A DNA stretch of 64,000 bases from Pyropia yezoensis (Eukaryota > Rhodophyta > Bangiophyceae > Bangiales > Bangiaceae): the NCBI GenBank assembly GCA_009829735.1, contig CM020618.1:31100894-31164893 (forward strand), given 5' to 3'. Both the position numbers and the translations under genes were made by a program. Below the pieces are notes generated by a model, which was not told the origin of the DNA, did no database searches, and worked only from the letters and a program-made list of their open reading frames with translations. Position 1 is the stretch's first letter. Each line of letters begins with the position of its first letter. This document shows positions 31,480-41,922 of the stretch, piece after piece.

Positions 31480-32228
31480 TGAAAACGTGGGACCAATATA
31501 TTTCTAATATGACTGCTGCCCACAATTCGCAGGTTCACTCTTCTACAGGGGAAGTACCCCTCGCTTTGTGACTCCGCGCCGTGTGCGGTCTATTGCGGTG
31601 CAGCGGCCGCTCCCAGGTAGGGAGACTGGTGGCGGGACACCTACTCCTGCTGAGAGTACCGTGGAGTTCGCTGCTAGGCTTGAGAAGCTCATCCCTGAAG
31701 TCAGGGCTGAGATGGACAAAGCGCAGAAGCGCTACAAGCGTACTTTGGACAAGAAGGTACGTAACGCCAAGCACGTCCCCAAGCAGGGTGACTGGGTGCT
31801 AGCACATTCGCGCGCTCCAACTGGGGGTAAGCTGGTGCTTCAAACGAAGGGACCATACCAAGTCCTTCGTACGGATGGGCGACGGTTCACCATCCAAAGT
31901 GACGATGGGATCCGTACCGTAAACGGACAGGACGTGGTGAAAGTTGCACCTCCTCCTTCAGGCGACCCGACTTGGGCGCGTGCGCTCAAGGCGTGGCGCC
32001 TGCCTTCGCTACCTGCGGCCAAACAGGGCCCGCAGGAGTACGTGTTCGATAAGTCCATCGACCACGGCTTGGATGAGGACACTAACCGCCTCATGCTGAG
32101 GGTGCGTTGGTTCGGCTATAAGGCTAAGGATGATACGTAGGAATACGTGGAGGATCTTCCCACTGAGAAGGTCCGGGCATACTGCGCCCGGAATGATATC
32201 GACCCTAATTGCCCCCCCCTCAACGTGA
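31480..32228 (+). pseudogene. Family II integrase C-terminus and chromodomain fragment
   Basis: Begins within the integrase core (VKTWxQYIS region), continues TGEVPLxFVTPRRVRSI, the GPYQVLRTDGRRFTIQSDDG DNA-binding part and the chromodomain LRVRWFGYKAKDDT, where TGG has become TAG (32138). One or two frame breaks lie near its start. Orientation is plus, opposite to E1 and E2. The left boundary is abrupt at about 31480. Confidence 0.75.
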
Positions 32229-32339
32229 GGGAAGGCCAAGTGACGGTGCCAAGAGAGTGCTTTATGTCGAAGTGGTACGCAGAGTGGCTTTTAACTACAG
32301 CCCTAACCCTTTCACTCTCACAACAAGTGCAGCTGCCAA

Positions 32340-32600
32340 CTAGGCACGCATGCTAGACTTTCCACCACCACGACCGTGGCTCTCATGCAGAGGCGAGCGG
32401 CGAGAGCCACGCCGGTAACGGTCACCACTAGTCGGTGGAGCAGGCGCCTCCAAGTCGGAGTCGTCATGAGTCTCGCGATCACGAGTGCGACGACGAGCGC
32501 GGGCACTTGCCTGGTTGGTCTTGCGCGCAAGTTGGCGGCGCAGACGACGGACCGCCTCGGTCTCGGACGGGGTGGATGACTCCGACTTGGAGTAAAACAG
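32340..32600 (-). pseudogene. Family II convergent accessory gene, RS-tail fragment
   Basis: Minus-strand SESSTPSETEAVRRLRRQLARK to a SSMRA end, matching the last ~85 residues of the accessory gene in E1/E2, tail to tail with the integrase fragment. Upstream of 32600 the open frame continues to 32789 into sequence without a match in E1 or E2, so it is either a chimera or part of a divergent copy. Confidence 0.6.
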
Positions 32601-33244
32601 TAAGACCGCAGACCTTGGATATTCAAGTCCATGAAGCCCCATCCACTGGGGAGAGTATGCGCGATCGCACGCAAAGAAGTCCTGATGGGCACCGATCAAT
32701 GCGACGTTCGTTAACTCGAATGTCCCACAAGCGGCCCTGGTCTCATATGGGCAAACGCAGGATCCGCTTGTGCTTAAGCCAAACCGCATCAGGCGTTCTC
32801 GCCAGTCAACGTAGCTCGTTCAGCGGCTCTTCCTCCGCGGTACCGCGGGCGAAGATCTGATACGCCTGCCGCTCTCGTACGACCATCGAATTGGGAGGTG
32901 ATGTGAGGCACCACATACACCCGGGCAGCCCTCAACGTACTGGTGAACGGTGTCAGCTGCCCGCGCAAGCCAATGAGGCTGCGGGGCGCCGGGAAGGTGA
33001 CGGGCGGGGTGACGATGATGGGGGTGGGGAAGAAGATGGGCGTGACGTCGGTGAGGGCCGAGGGGGTCGAGATGTTCGAGGGTAAAGGAGGTCGTTGTGT
33101 CTGTGTTTGTTCCCCCCGAGGTCTCCCCGAGTGGCGCCCGCACTCACGCACTATATACCCCCGGGGGGGCACCCAGGGTGCCCCAAAGCATGCGATTGCC
33201 CGTACCGCCGGGGGGGCGGCACCAATGGGCTCAAAACAAGGCAT
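32601..33244 (-). other. Unrecognised possible coding sequence with TATATA upstream
   Basis: Two overlapping minus-strand frames (33244-32789 and 32789-32600) contain non-repetitive protein-like sequence, for example RAARVYVVPHITSQFDGRT and NVALIGAHQDFFACDRAYSP, with stops between them. A TATATAG box at 33158-33152 precedes it. By analogy with family I it may be the N-terminal part of a family II-like accessory gene, but no homology supports this. Confidence 0.3.
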
Positions 33245-33735
33245 AGGCTCTCAGAACAAGTCAAGGTGGGTGTGCGCGCCCCAAGGCGCCCCACCAGACA
33301 GCCTTAAGCGGGGGCGGGGGCGGCGCGCGGCGCTCGTAGCGCCGCGCGGCTGGCCTCACACACCGGTCGGCCGGAAAGTCCGCAGAGGCGTGTAAGCCAG
33401 ACGCCAGTCTTCGGGTCAAAAATCTCCCGTGGGTCAGCAAATCTTGCCGTTCCCATTGGCTCGTGGAGAGATTGTTCCGGCTGGCCGATGAGTCAGAGAT
33501 GTGGCTTGTCCTGTGGTCCGTTAGTCCTCTGATCCGCGGAGAGAAAATATCCGTCCGGAGATGAGTCAGGGTACTAACGGGTAGCCGATCCGCGGCTTTC
33601 GTGCTGACCGTCCGCGACCCGTAGAATCTCGGCCGGACACCGCGGCATCTCCAGATTACCATGGAGTTGATGCGTCTTTGAAGGAGCTGGCTGAGAAGGA
33701 CAGGGAAGGAGAGGCCCCAGTCCTTATCCCCGAAG
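33245..33735. other. Unassigned region with a strong hairpin
   Basis: No supported gene. An 11-bp perfect stem with a 3-nt loop lies at 33324-33348 (CGCGCGGCGCT, loop CGT). The right part may be the decayed 3' end of the family IV element. Confidence 0.4.
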
Positions 33736-36653
33736 CTAGATTCTTGGGGATTTAGGGGGCATATCTAGCACCGCTTGGGGAAGATCCAGGCGGAAAGTCA
33801 CATCATTGATGCTTTCAGTGACGCGATAGTGTCCTGAGTACTTGGGCATCAGCTTCCGGGCGCCTTGGAAGGCGTCTGGCATAAGGTGTTGGGTACTTAG
33901 AAGCACCAGATCGTCGACGACAATCTTGCAAGGTCGGCGATGGCGATTTGCGTACGCCGAGCGCGCCTCATTTGCACTCTTGATGGCTGATATGGCAGTC
34001 TCCTGAGCACGTTGAAGACCGCTTAGCCAGTCAGACACTGCAGGTCTACTTGATTCTGACTTGTCGAGGATGTCCATTGGAACCGTTTTGGGTTCGAATC
34101 CGTAGTTCAGGAAGAAGGGTGAGTACGTCGGCATTTGGCGACTGGTTGTAGGCTACTTCAGCAGCAACCAAGAATAGGTCCCAATCGCCCTGGTGATGGT
34201 TGACAAAATTTCGCAGGACTTTCTCAATCTTCTTGTTCATAGTCTCAGTATGTCCGTCAGTTTGCGGGTGGTAGGCTGAAGATGCCTTGATCTTGACTGT
34301 TTCGCTGGCACAAATCACATGTTTGTACGTTTCTTTGGATGTCCTTCCACATTGTTTTCCAGGAGTACTTCGAAGAAATGGCCTTCGTTGTTTTCTTGAC
34401 TCCCATGTGCCCTTGGCACGGGACATCAAAGTAGTCGTGGAGTAGTCTTTGGCGTAGAGTACCGACAGGGATACACGTACGGTCACATCGCTTCAACAAC
34501 CTCATGTGCAGCCGGTAGGGAGATACCGGGTCTTTGACTAGGTCGGCAAACTCGGGGTCCGCGTCGTACTCTTCTTCTAAGGTGGCAAGGTCTTTATCAC
34601 TTTGGTTGATAGTCATGAGTTTGTTGATTTCAGTCTTCTTGGGGATGGCTTTGATGGTCTTGGCCAGCACGCGACTAAGGAGGTCTTGATTGGGGGCGTG
34701 CTTGTCGGGAGCATCTTGTGGCTGCCTGGAAAGGGCATCAGCGACGGGATTTGAAGTGCCCTTGATGGGGACAATCTTGAATTGGAACTGGTCCAGAAGC
34801 TCTAGCCATTTGACTTGACGATCGTTGAGCTTTTCTTGGGCTCTTAGGTATCTCAGGGACTCATGGTCGGTGTGGACCTCAAAGGGTCTTCCGTGGAGGT
34901 AGCAGCGCCAATGGCGGATGGCTTGTACGACTGCAAGAAGTTCTCGTTCGCAAATGCTGTAGCGCTGCTCGTGGATGTTGAGAGCTAACGAAAAGTATGC
35001 CACTGGACGCCGTCGGCGTCCGTCATCTTGCTTAAGGACTGCGCCAACAGCATATTCGCTGGCATCGGTAGACACGCAGATTAGATATCTCTTGTCGAAA
35101 GGCCTAAGTACTGGTGCGGTTGTTGTCAGATTCTGCAGCTGCTCGAAAGCTTTCTGGGCGTCTGGGGTCCACTCGAAGTCGACATTCCCAGTCAGCCTTG
35201 TCAAAGGCGTGGCTACGGCCGCCATTCCCTTGATAAATCTGCGGTAGAAGTTGACCATACCAAGGAAGTGCACGTCCTTTTTGCTTCTCGGTGTTGCCCA
35301 TGTACGAATAGCTTGGACCTTGTAGTCTTCCATGGAGAAGCCTTTCTCGGAGATGACGTGACCGAGGTAGTCCACAGTGGTCCGAGCGAATTGGCACTTG
35401 CTCAACTTGGCGTAGAGCTTGTGTTCTCGTAGTTTGTCGAGTGCTAATCTTAGGTGCGTGAGGTGATCGTCATAGGTTTTGCTGTAGACTAGGATGTCGT
35501 CGAGGTGGACGTAGATGAAGTCGTACAGGTAGGGTCTGAAGACATCGTTCATAAGGTTCATGAAGACCGCAGGTGCATCCGTAAGACCAAACGGTACGAC
35601 CGTGAACTCATAGAGTCCGTACTTGGTTCGAAACGCCGTCAGAGGTATTGTTTCCGGACCAAGGCGAATCTGGTGGTAGCCAGAACGGAGGTCGATCTTC
35701 GTAAAGTACTTGGCCTTTCGCAGTTGGTCGAAGATGTCGTCGATGCGTGGTAGTGGATACGCGTTCTTGGTGGTGGCCTTGTTTAGGGCCCTGTAGTCGA
35801 TGCACATTCGCCAGCTATCGTCCTTTTTTGCCGCAAAGAGGACGGAAGAGCCCCACGGTGAGGTGCTTGGTTGGATGAACCCCTTCCTTGTTAGGACGGC
35901 AAGTTGGGTCTTGAGTTCTTCGAGCTCCCATTCGGCTACTCGGAAAATTCCGCTGCGACGTGGTTGGGCATCGTTGGTAAGCTTGATGCTAAACTTGTGA
36001 CTGCGCTCAGGAGGAAGTCCGTCGGGGAGCTCGTCTGGAAAGACGTCGGCGTATTCTTTGAGAATCTCTTGAACTTCTCTCTTGTCGTCGGCGTGTCCCA
36101 TCGTAATGGCGTTAATGTCGAAGTTGGTAGAGGGATCCTCGGACTGCAGGTAGATGGCGAACACCGGGCACATTCGGACGAGGTCCTGGGCGAGACGTTG
36201 CCGACTGATCAGGGGTTCGGGCTTCTTGAGGGAGGCTGTGATAGAGATATTCTTGTGGTTCAACTTGAAGGAGATCTTGTTCTTCTTGTTGTTGATTTTG
36301 GCGTCTTTGTCATCGCACCAGTTCTCTTCCAGGATGAGGTCGTAGGCGTTTGAGTCACGTACAGCGAATCGTAGTCGTTCTTGATACGGTCCAATGTGAA
36401 TCTCAAGGGGTTCAACGGTTTCAGCGAGGACATGAGAGCGGCCATCGGGCATGCTTGCCGCAAAGTCCGTTTCCTTAGTGTTCACAAGCAGGGAGGTCAC
36501 GAGGCGCCTTAAGACGAAGTTGATGGGAGATCCGTCGTCAAACAGCACATTAATAACTTTGCCATTGACAGAAGCAGTAGAAAGCAGAAGCCCGAGTCGC
36601 GGGCCCTCAAACGGTGACGACATATTTTCAGGAACCGAAGAAGCGTCTTTCAC
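33736..36653 (-). pseudogene. Family IV Ty3/gypsy pol (protease, RT, RNase H, integrase), frameshifted
   Basis: 36653-34257 is open for ~798 residues: a degenerate protease (FDDGSPINFV, where D-S/T-G is expected), RT with MCIDYRALN and YVHLDDILVYS (the usual Tyr before LDD is His), LGHVIS, RNase H with STDASEYAVG and ADALSRQ, and an integrase zinc finger (HxxxH...CDLCQRN). It then shifts to 34486-34046 (HPQTDGHTETMNKKIEK) and to 34134-33736 (PFFLNYG, LDLPQAVLDM). No chromodomain is visible. Base composition is less GC-rich than families I and II, and RT sequence is far from theirs, so this is a different clade. Inactive. Confidence 0.85.
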
Positions 36654-36676
36654 AAGTGTTGATGACGGTTGCTGCT

Positions 36677-37551
36677 TCAGTTCCGCTGGCCTTTTGGGCA
36701 GTCCTTAGCCAAGTGCCCTTTGTCGCGACAGCGGAGGCACAGACCCTCGCGCATACAGCGCTGGCGGTCGTCTGGCGTCAGCTTGTCGACCTTGATGCTG
36801 GAACTGTCCATTGGGATAACACCCGTCGTCGGTGGCTTCCCAGAAGTACTGCTAACATTGCTGGTAATACGGGACGCTCCAGCCTTGGCCGCTTCGACGC
36901 GCAGGGCGTCAGTCATAAGGGACTCAAGATCCGTGTAGGTCTTTAGGCACAGTGCCTGCCAGATGTCTCGCTTAAGGCCTCGGCTATAGCGGTCTATTTT
37001 TTCCGCTTCGGTGATGTCGGGGATATCCAAGAGGACGCTTAGGAACGTCCTGTTGAACGTCCCGACGTCCTTGATTTGACGCCAGGAGTGCAACTTGTCC
37101 CGCGCCGCCTGCGTCTTGTTCAACGGGCTGAAGCGACGGATGAGCGCAGCCCACAGGGCACAGTCGGAGACCGCGATGGTACGACTGTAGATATGCCACC
37201 AAGTGAACGCCTCACCGTCCAGGTAGGTGCAGGCGATCCGGCACGCTTCGTCTGGGTCAGTCAGCCGCACATAAGAGTCCATGTGCGAGCACCACGCTTC
37301 AATTGTCCCGGGCTTGCCGAGAAAAGCGCGGGCTTGTGCGGCCTCGCAGTCGTTGTGCCTGCACCGGTGGTCTTGGCCTTGGCGTCCGACAGCTGTTTCT
37401 TGGCGTCCGCCAGTTCTACCTTGTGAGCCTCGAGTTCGGCGCTCATCTGCGAGACGAACGCAGTTAGTTGATTCCATGATTCCGCTGAGGGTGCGGTTGA
37501 GGCCGTGCCTGGATTAGTCGGGCTAATACCAGAAGGATTAGGGGGATCCAT
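36677..37551 (-). pseudogene. Family IV gag, frameshifted
   Basis: Starts at the ATG at 37551 (MDPPNPSG). A Ser/Thr/Pro-rich start with a helical MSAELEAHKVELADAKKQL shifts frame near 37300-37400 into a standard retrotransposon gag domain (YLDGEAFTWWHIYSRT, ARDKLHSWRQIKDVGTFNRTF, YSRGLKRDIWQAL). It ends with the nucleocapsid knuckle CLRCRDKGHLAKDC. Pol follows in another frame 23 bp downstream. No LTR was recognised on either side. Confidence 0.8.
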
Positions 37552-37907
37552 GGTAAAATTCGCAACGATCAAATCAACTAAGCAGATCTAAATCGACTTG
37601 CTTCGGTTGGGCGGCGGGCAGGTCCTTAAAGATGTGCAAGGTAATTTGATCCGTCAAAGTTGTAGTACACGAGCTTCTGGACGTGTGCGGCCGTAGTGGC
37701 TGCAACGATTCCAAAGATGTACAACACTATTTGATGGTTCACAAGTGATGCGATGAAACAGAATTCGAAGACTCAAGCATGCAATCGAATTTTGCCGCCG
37801 GCGTCCGCGCGCGGGCCCGAGTCGGGTCGCGCCGGATTTCCAAGCGGGGGGTAATCCACGTGGCATATCGCGCTTCTGGCACACATCCTGGGGGGTGTTG
37901 CGAAGTG
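37552..37907. other. Leader side of family IV, no gene seen
   Basis: Between family IV gag and the zinc-finger fragment. No primer-binding site of the common type and no LTR end could be recognised. Confidence 0.35.
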
Positions 37908-38154
37908 TCAACAGGTGTGGCGCGCCAGCGTGCGGTGGTGATCCTTGCCACGCTGGTGCCGTTCGAAGTGTTCCACCGTCTCGAATTCGCGATCGCAGAT
38001 GTCGCACCGCGGGCGCGTGGCTGGAAGGCTGACCGTATTGCGGTGGCGCCGCGACCCGCGATGATCGCGCACCACTGTCAGACTATTGCAACGCACGCCA
38101 TAGGGCTTGCACACGTACTTCTCCTTGGGAATGCTCTTGGCGATCCGGCGCTGC
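37908..38154 (-). pseudogene. C2H2 zinc-finger protein, C-terminal fragment cut by an LTR
   Basis: 81 codons running from the LTR edge at 38154 to a TGA at 37908. The second finger is a good C2H2 (CDICDREFETVEHFERHQRG then KDHH). The first reads YVCKPYGVRCNSL...HRGSRRH; the spacing suggests the second Cys of the C-x2-C pair is now Tyr. The finger type with HxxGxxH resembles U1/matrin-like nucleic-acid-binding fingers. The upstream part of the gene would lie beyond the family I array, right of the window, or is lost. Confidence 0.55.
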
Positions 38155-38517
38155 TGTAGCACAATAGGTAACCGCTGCACGTCCACTCTCAGGGAACACT
38201 TACCAAGGGGGATCGGCACCAACGTCACCGGGAGGCCAAGGTTGCTGTCCTTGGAGCACAAGCCACGGGACCAAGGTGGGAGCCCAAATGGGAGGGGTTT
38301 GTTGTTCTACCTTGGCCAGCGGTGGATTCGCCGCGGGCCCCCTCGTTATAACCCCTCGGAGACACTACTATCTACCCTCCACCCCAAGATGCAAGTCCCT
38401 TTGGTCATACGTAACTTATAGATACCGTGACCAGTACGGACTCCCAAATTGAAAGTTAAGGGTTAGAAGTAGCCCCCCCTGTACTGGGGTTACAACACGG
38501 TCAACCATATTGCTACA
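38155..38517 (-). repeat. Family I 3' LTR of element B
   Basis: 363 bp, TGTAGCA...TGCTACA in both senses. Polypurine tract on its right at 38518-38530 (minus strand TAAGGGGGGGATA). The adjoining left flank is GCTGC (38150-38154). It is about 5% different from the LTRs at 58019 onward. Confidence 0.9.
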
Positions 38518-38530
38518 TATCCCCCCCTTA

Positions 38531-38992
38531 GATTCGGCCCGTCCTCGGGTCGAGTTGCATTCGGGTTTCCGAATGTAAGTGGGTCGCGTGACCGTTTACC
38601 AGTCGGGTGGGGCTTTGCGCCCTGTCGCGACAGACACCCCATTTCGAGGTTGTCTGAGGGGGGTGCCCCCCGTTGCGTGGTACACACACGATCCGTTTTC
38701 CGGACCGTTAAATTCCCGATGCGGGTTTTTGTTCACGACCCCCCTTTCCGAGGGGTGGTGCAAGCGGATCCGCCACCAGGCGTCTGGTGGTAGGGGGGCC
38801 CCTCTCGTGTGGACGATTGAGTGGGGGGCGGGGGCTGCCCGCGTTGCGTGGGGGCGGTTGGGGGTGACCCCCCCTTGACTACCCCGTGTGGGGGGGCGTG
38901 GCCCCGATCCAGGTGCCTGGGTGGAGCGTCCTCGTCGCTCGGCTGGCGCGGGTCGTCCCGCGCTGCCGTATCGCTCGTGCTGAGCTGTGTGG
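38531..38992 (+). other. Hairpin-rich leader between B polypurine tract and accessory promoter
   Basis: Conserved palindromes: CATTCGGGTTTCCGAATG (38558), CTGTCGCGACAG (38622), GGGGGGTGCCCCCC (38658) and CCACCAGGCGTCTGGTGG (38773). Loops vary among A, B and C while stems are kept. Confidence 0.5.
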
Positions 38993-39016
38993 TTATAAGC
39001 GCGGGTACCCGCGCTT
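38993..39016 (+). promoter_or_regulatory. TATA box and 20-bp palindrome, B accessory gene
   Basis: TTATAAG at 38993 overlaps the perfect palindrome AAGCGCGGGTACCCGCGCTT (38997-39016). The ATG at 39105 is 112 nt from the TATA start. Confidence 0.65.
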
Positions 39017-39104
39017 TCCTGGCTCGTCCGCGAGCGTTCGTTGTACAGGGTCGAACCGGCTGCGGCTTTTTGGCACGGGGCGCCCCTGCTACCCCGGCTC
39101 CACC

Positions 39105-41442
39105 ATGTCGGACCCCCAGGTGCCCGGGGGCGAGGACGACCTCTTGCTTGAGGAGGAGGAGGTGATGCAGGACGACGTTCCCGTCTCCGCCACCGCTGCC
39201 GAGTGCTTCTTGGCGAGCTCGTCGGAGGACGAAGACCGGGCAACCGTCCGGGTGGCCCCGGAAAGCGCGCCGGGCGGGTTGTCGTCCGTGTGCAGCGGCA
39301 CGACGGCTCCGTCGGGTGGCGGTCAACCGCGTGTCGCGGCTGCCCCTACTTCTAATCCTATGGCGACCCAAATGGCTCCTGTCGCCGGTGCCGGCGCGGC
39401 TCTACCTCAAGACGGCGCAGCCGGTGTGTCGGACGGTCGTGGCGGCACCCCGGCCGGGGCGGCGGGTCAAGACGGTGCGGGTGCCCGACCGATTGGTGGT
39501 GTGTCTGTGGAGGCGGGTAACGGGTCTACCCCCTCCGTCCCCGTGGTGCCCACGTCGGACCCGGGTGGCGGCGATGCTCTGCCCGCGGTGCCGCGGGCGA
39601 CAGGTGGTCAAGACGTGTCTTCCCCGATGTCGGTGGACTCCGGGAGCTACTCCTGGCGGACGCCCGCCCTTCTCCTTCCTCCTTGTCCCCGTGTGCCTAC
39701 GGCACCGGCCCATCCGCCGGTGGGGCTTCCCCCGGCGCCCCCGATTCATTCGTGGGCCCGCCCGGGCTGCCCCGCTGGGTGGCGGTGTCGCCTTGGCGGC
39801 GGGTCAACCCGCCATGTCGATGCCCGACTTGGTGGCTCGGGTTCGAGTCCTAACTGTGCAGGAGTCCATGGACTCCGCTGGGCGGATGCGGGTGGACTTC
39901 CACCAGCCGCGTCACCGTGGGGGGTCCTCCCGGCGCGTCAAGTTGGACCCGAGTTGGGAGCGGGAGTTGGTGCGGCTGGTCAACCAGCCGAATGCGGTCG
40001 GGGTGGAACATCATTGGGTCCTGACTGAGCCGGACGACCGGCATGCGCAGCTCTGGCGCACCCGGGTGGGGCGGGGTGAAGTCTTCCTCGACCCCGCCTT
40101 TGGGATATGCGACTTGGTTGCCCCCGCGTTGCCGCGGGAGGTTGAATACCCGGCTAGTGCTCCGGGGGTTGCGTCGGCAGCGGCGCCTGTCGCGTTTGGG
40201 CAGACGGTGGGCGACACCGGTCGGTACCCCGACTTCGATTATTACCCGGGGGTTTCCCCGTATCTGTCGTTGACGGCTCCCTACCCGCCTATAGCGGGGT
40301 TGAAGTCGGCGTCGAGCTGGCGACGCAACCATGGTGTCATGGCGGATGCGTTCCGCACCGATATAACGTGTGCGTTGCAGACCGGTAACGGTCGCGCGCC
40401 GGTGTACACTCCCGTGCGCCCGCCTCTGTGGCAGGAGGGGTGGGCACCAGCCCCTGCTTTCCAGTTTGACACCGGCTCCTGCCTCCGATACTTCGGTAGT
40501 GTGCTGGCCTCCCGGCCGGTCCACCCGTTGCAGGGGACCTTCACCCTTGAGGTTACCCTCGGGCAGGCTTCCTCCTTCTTGCTGTCCGTCCGCCGGCAGG
40601 GGCGCCTGCTTCATCTTCCGACGGGTGCCCGTCGGCATATCGGGCAGCTGGGAGTAGACATGATAGGTGCCAAGACCGGGTTGGCCCGGGAGTTCGAGGC
40701 CCTGCTGGCCGTTCACGATGCCGTGAACTGGGCTGGGGTGTTGAATCTTCCCCCGTACCGGGACCCGCAGGCTGGGGCTGCCCCCTTGCCTCGTCACTCG
40801 TTGCGCATCCGGCGTACTCAGCCAGGTGAGCCCAATTGCCGTGGGTGGGCGTCCACCGAGGCTGTTCCTGACCTGGTTATTCCCATGGTTATCCATGACC
40901 CTCTTCAGGTCCTCGCCCCGTGGGTCGGTAACCGGATACCGGTGGCGGTTAGCCGTCGTTTCCGAAAGTGGGACTCTGCGGGTGGGGAGCGTGAGGTGTC
41001 CTGTCGTCGGGCGGAGCCCCGCCGGGTTTACGGTGGAGCCCCTTCAGTGGGGTCCTACCGGGCCTCGTATCAGGCTCCTCCGGCTCCGGTGGTAGCCGTG
41101 TCGGCTCCTGTGGCTCCTGTGGCTGCGCCAGTGTCACTTTCCGCCCCTGTCATGCGTGACGGGGGTCCCCGTCTATGGTATGAGGGCGTTGACGCCCTCA
41201 TTGCCCGCGAGATGCGGGAGGGTCTCTCTGTTAGCTGGGGGGATATCCTCCGAGGTGCTGCGCTGATTGGTTCCGCGCGTTGCTTCGGGGGCGTGCTGGA
41301 CCGCCTCCAGACAGCTCTGGAGGACGTGGAGGCTGGCCGCAGCACCCTTGTCGAGCTATGCACCGAGGTAACTCGGGCGATTGACCGTCGCGAGATTGCC
41401 GACCGGTGGAGCATGGAGGTGTACGCGTTTACGCGTGAGTGA
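39105..41442 (+). pseudogene. Family I convergent accessory gene, B copy with one frameshift
   Basis: ATG at 39105 (MSDPQVPGGEDD). Open to about 39750, where a single shift occurs at APPI; the other frame then runs to a TGA at 41440. About 90% like the intact A copy. The acidic start, Ala/Gly/Pro-rich linker and globular part (LVNQPNAVGVEHHW, VTLGQASSFLLSV, WGDILRGAALIGS) are all kept. It ends at TRE-stop, slightly earlier than A and C. Only one lesion in ~780 codons suggests recent inactivation. Confidence 0.75.
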
Positions 41443-41922
41443 CCTCCCTCGGGCAGCGGGTCTACCCACTGAGGAGTGCTATTGTTTGTGAGGGAGAGGG
41501 ACCCGGTGACCCTTATGATGGCCGGGTAGGAGTGAGTATAAACTCATCCCCCGCTGGGGCGTTTGCATGATCCCAATGCGAGCCTTTGGGGAGTACCCCG
41601 TCTGCCTTAGCCGTGGCCTGCCTCGGTTATTCCTCGCGCCCCCAACCCATCCTGGTTGGTTAATACTCATGAAGGTCAATCTTCCTTGGTCCGTCACTTG
41701 CCCCATGGATGAAGGTTTACATTGGTGTAGGCCTCAGGTTACTTTGAAATTATCGGAGTTAGTCATCTCCTTCAAGTAAACTTGTAAAAGTCAGTAGCTT
41801 ACTTAGTTTGCCTAAGTCCGCTCCAACTTAGTGAACCTAAGTCTTGCCGATTCTATGTGACACCCTACTTAGTAGGTATAAGCCTCACCCCCCAACCGCC
41901 GAAGTCGGTGTCGGTTGGGTTG
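41443..41922. other. Gap between convergent 3' ends in B
   Basis: Non-coding. Holds palindromes CTTAG-TTTGC-CTAAG (near 41802) and CTTAG-TGAAC-CTAAG (near 41826), as in A. Confidence 0.5.
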
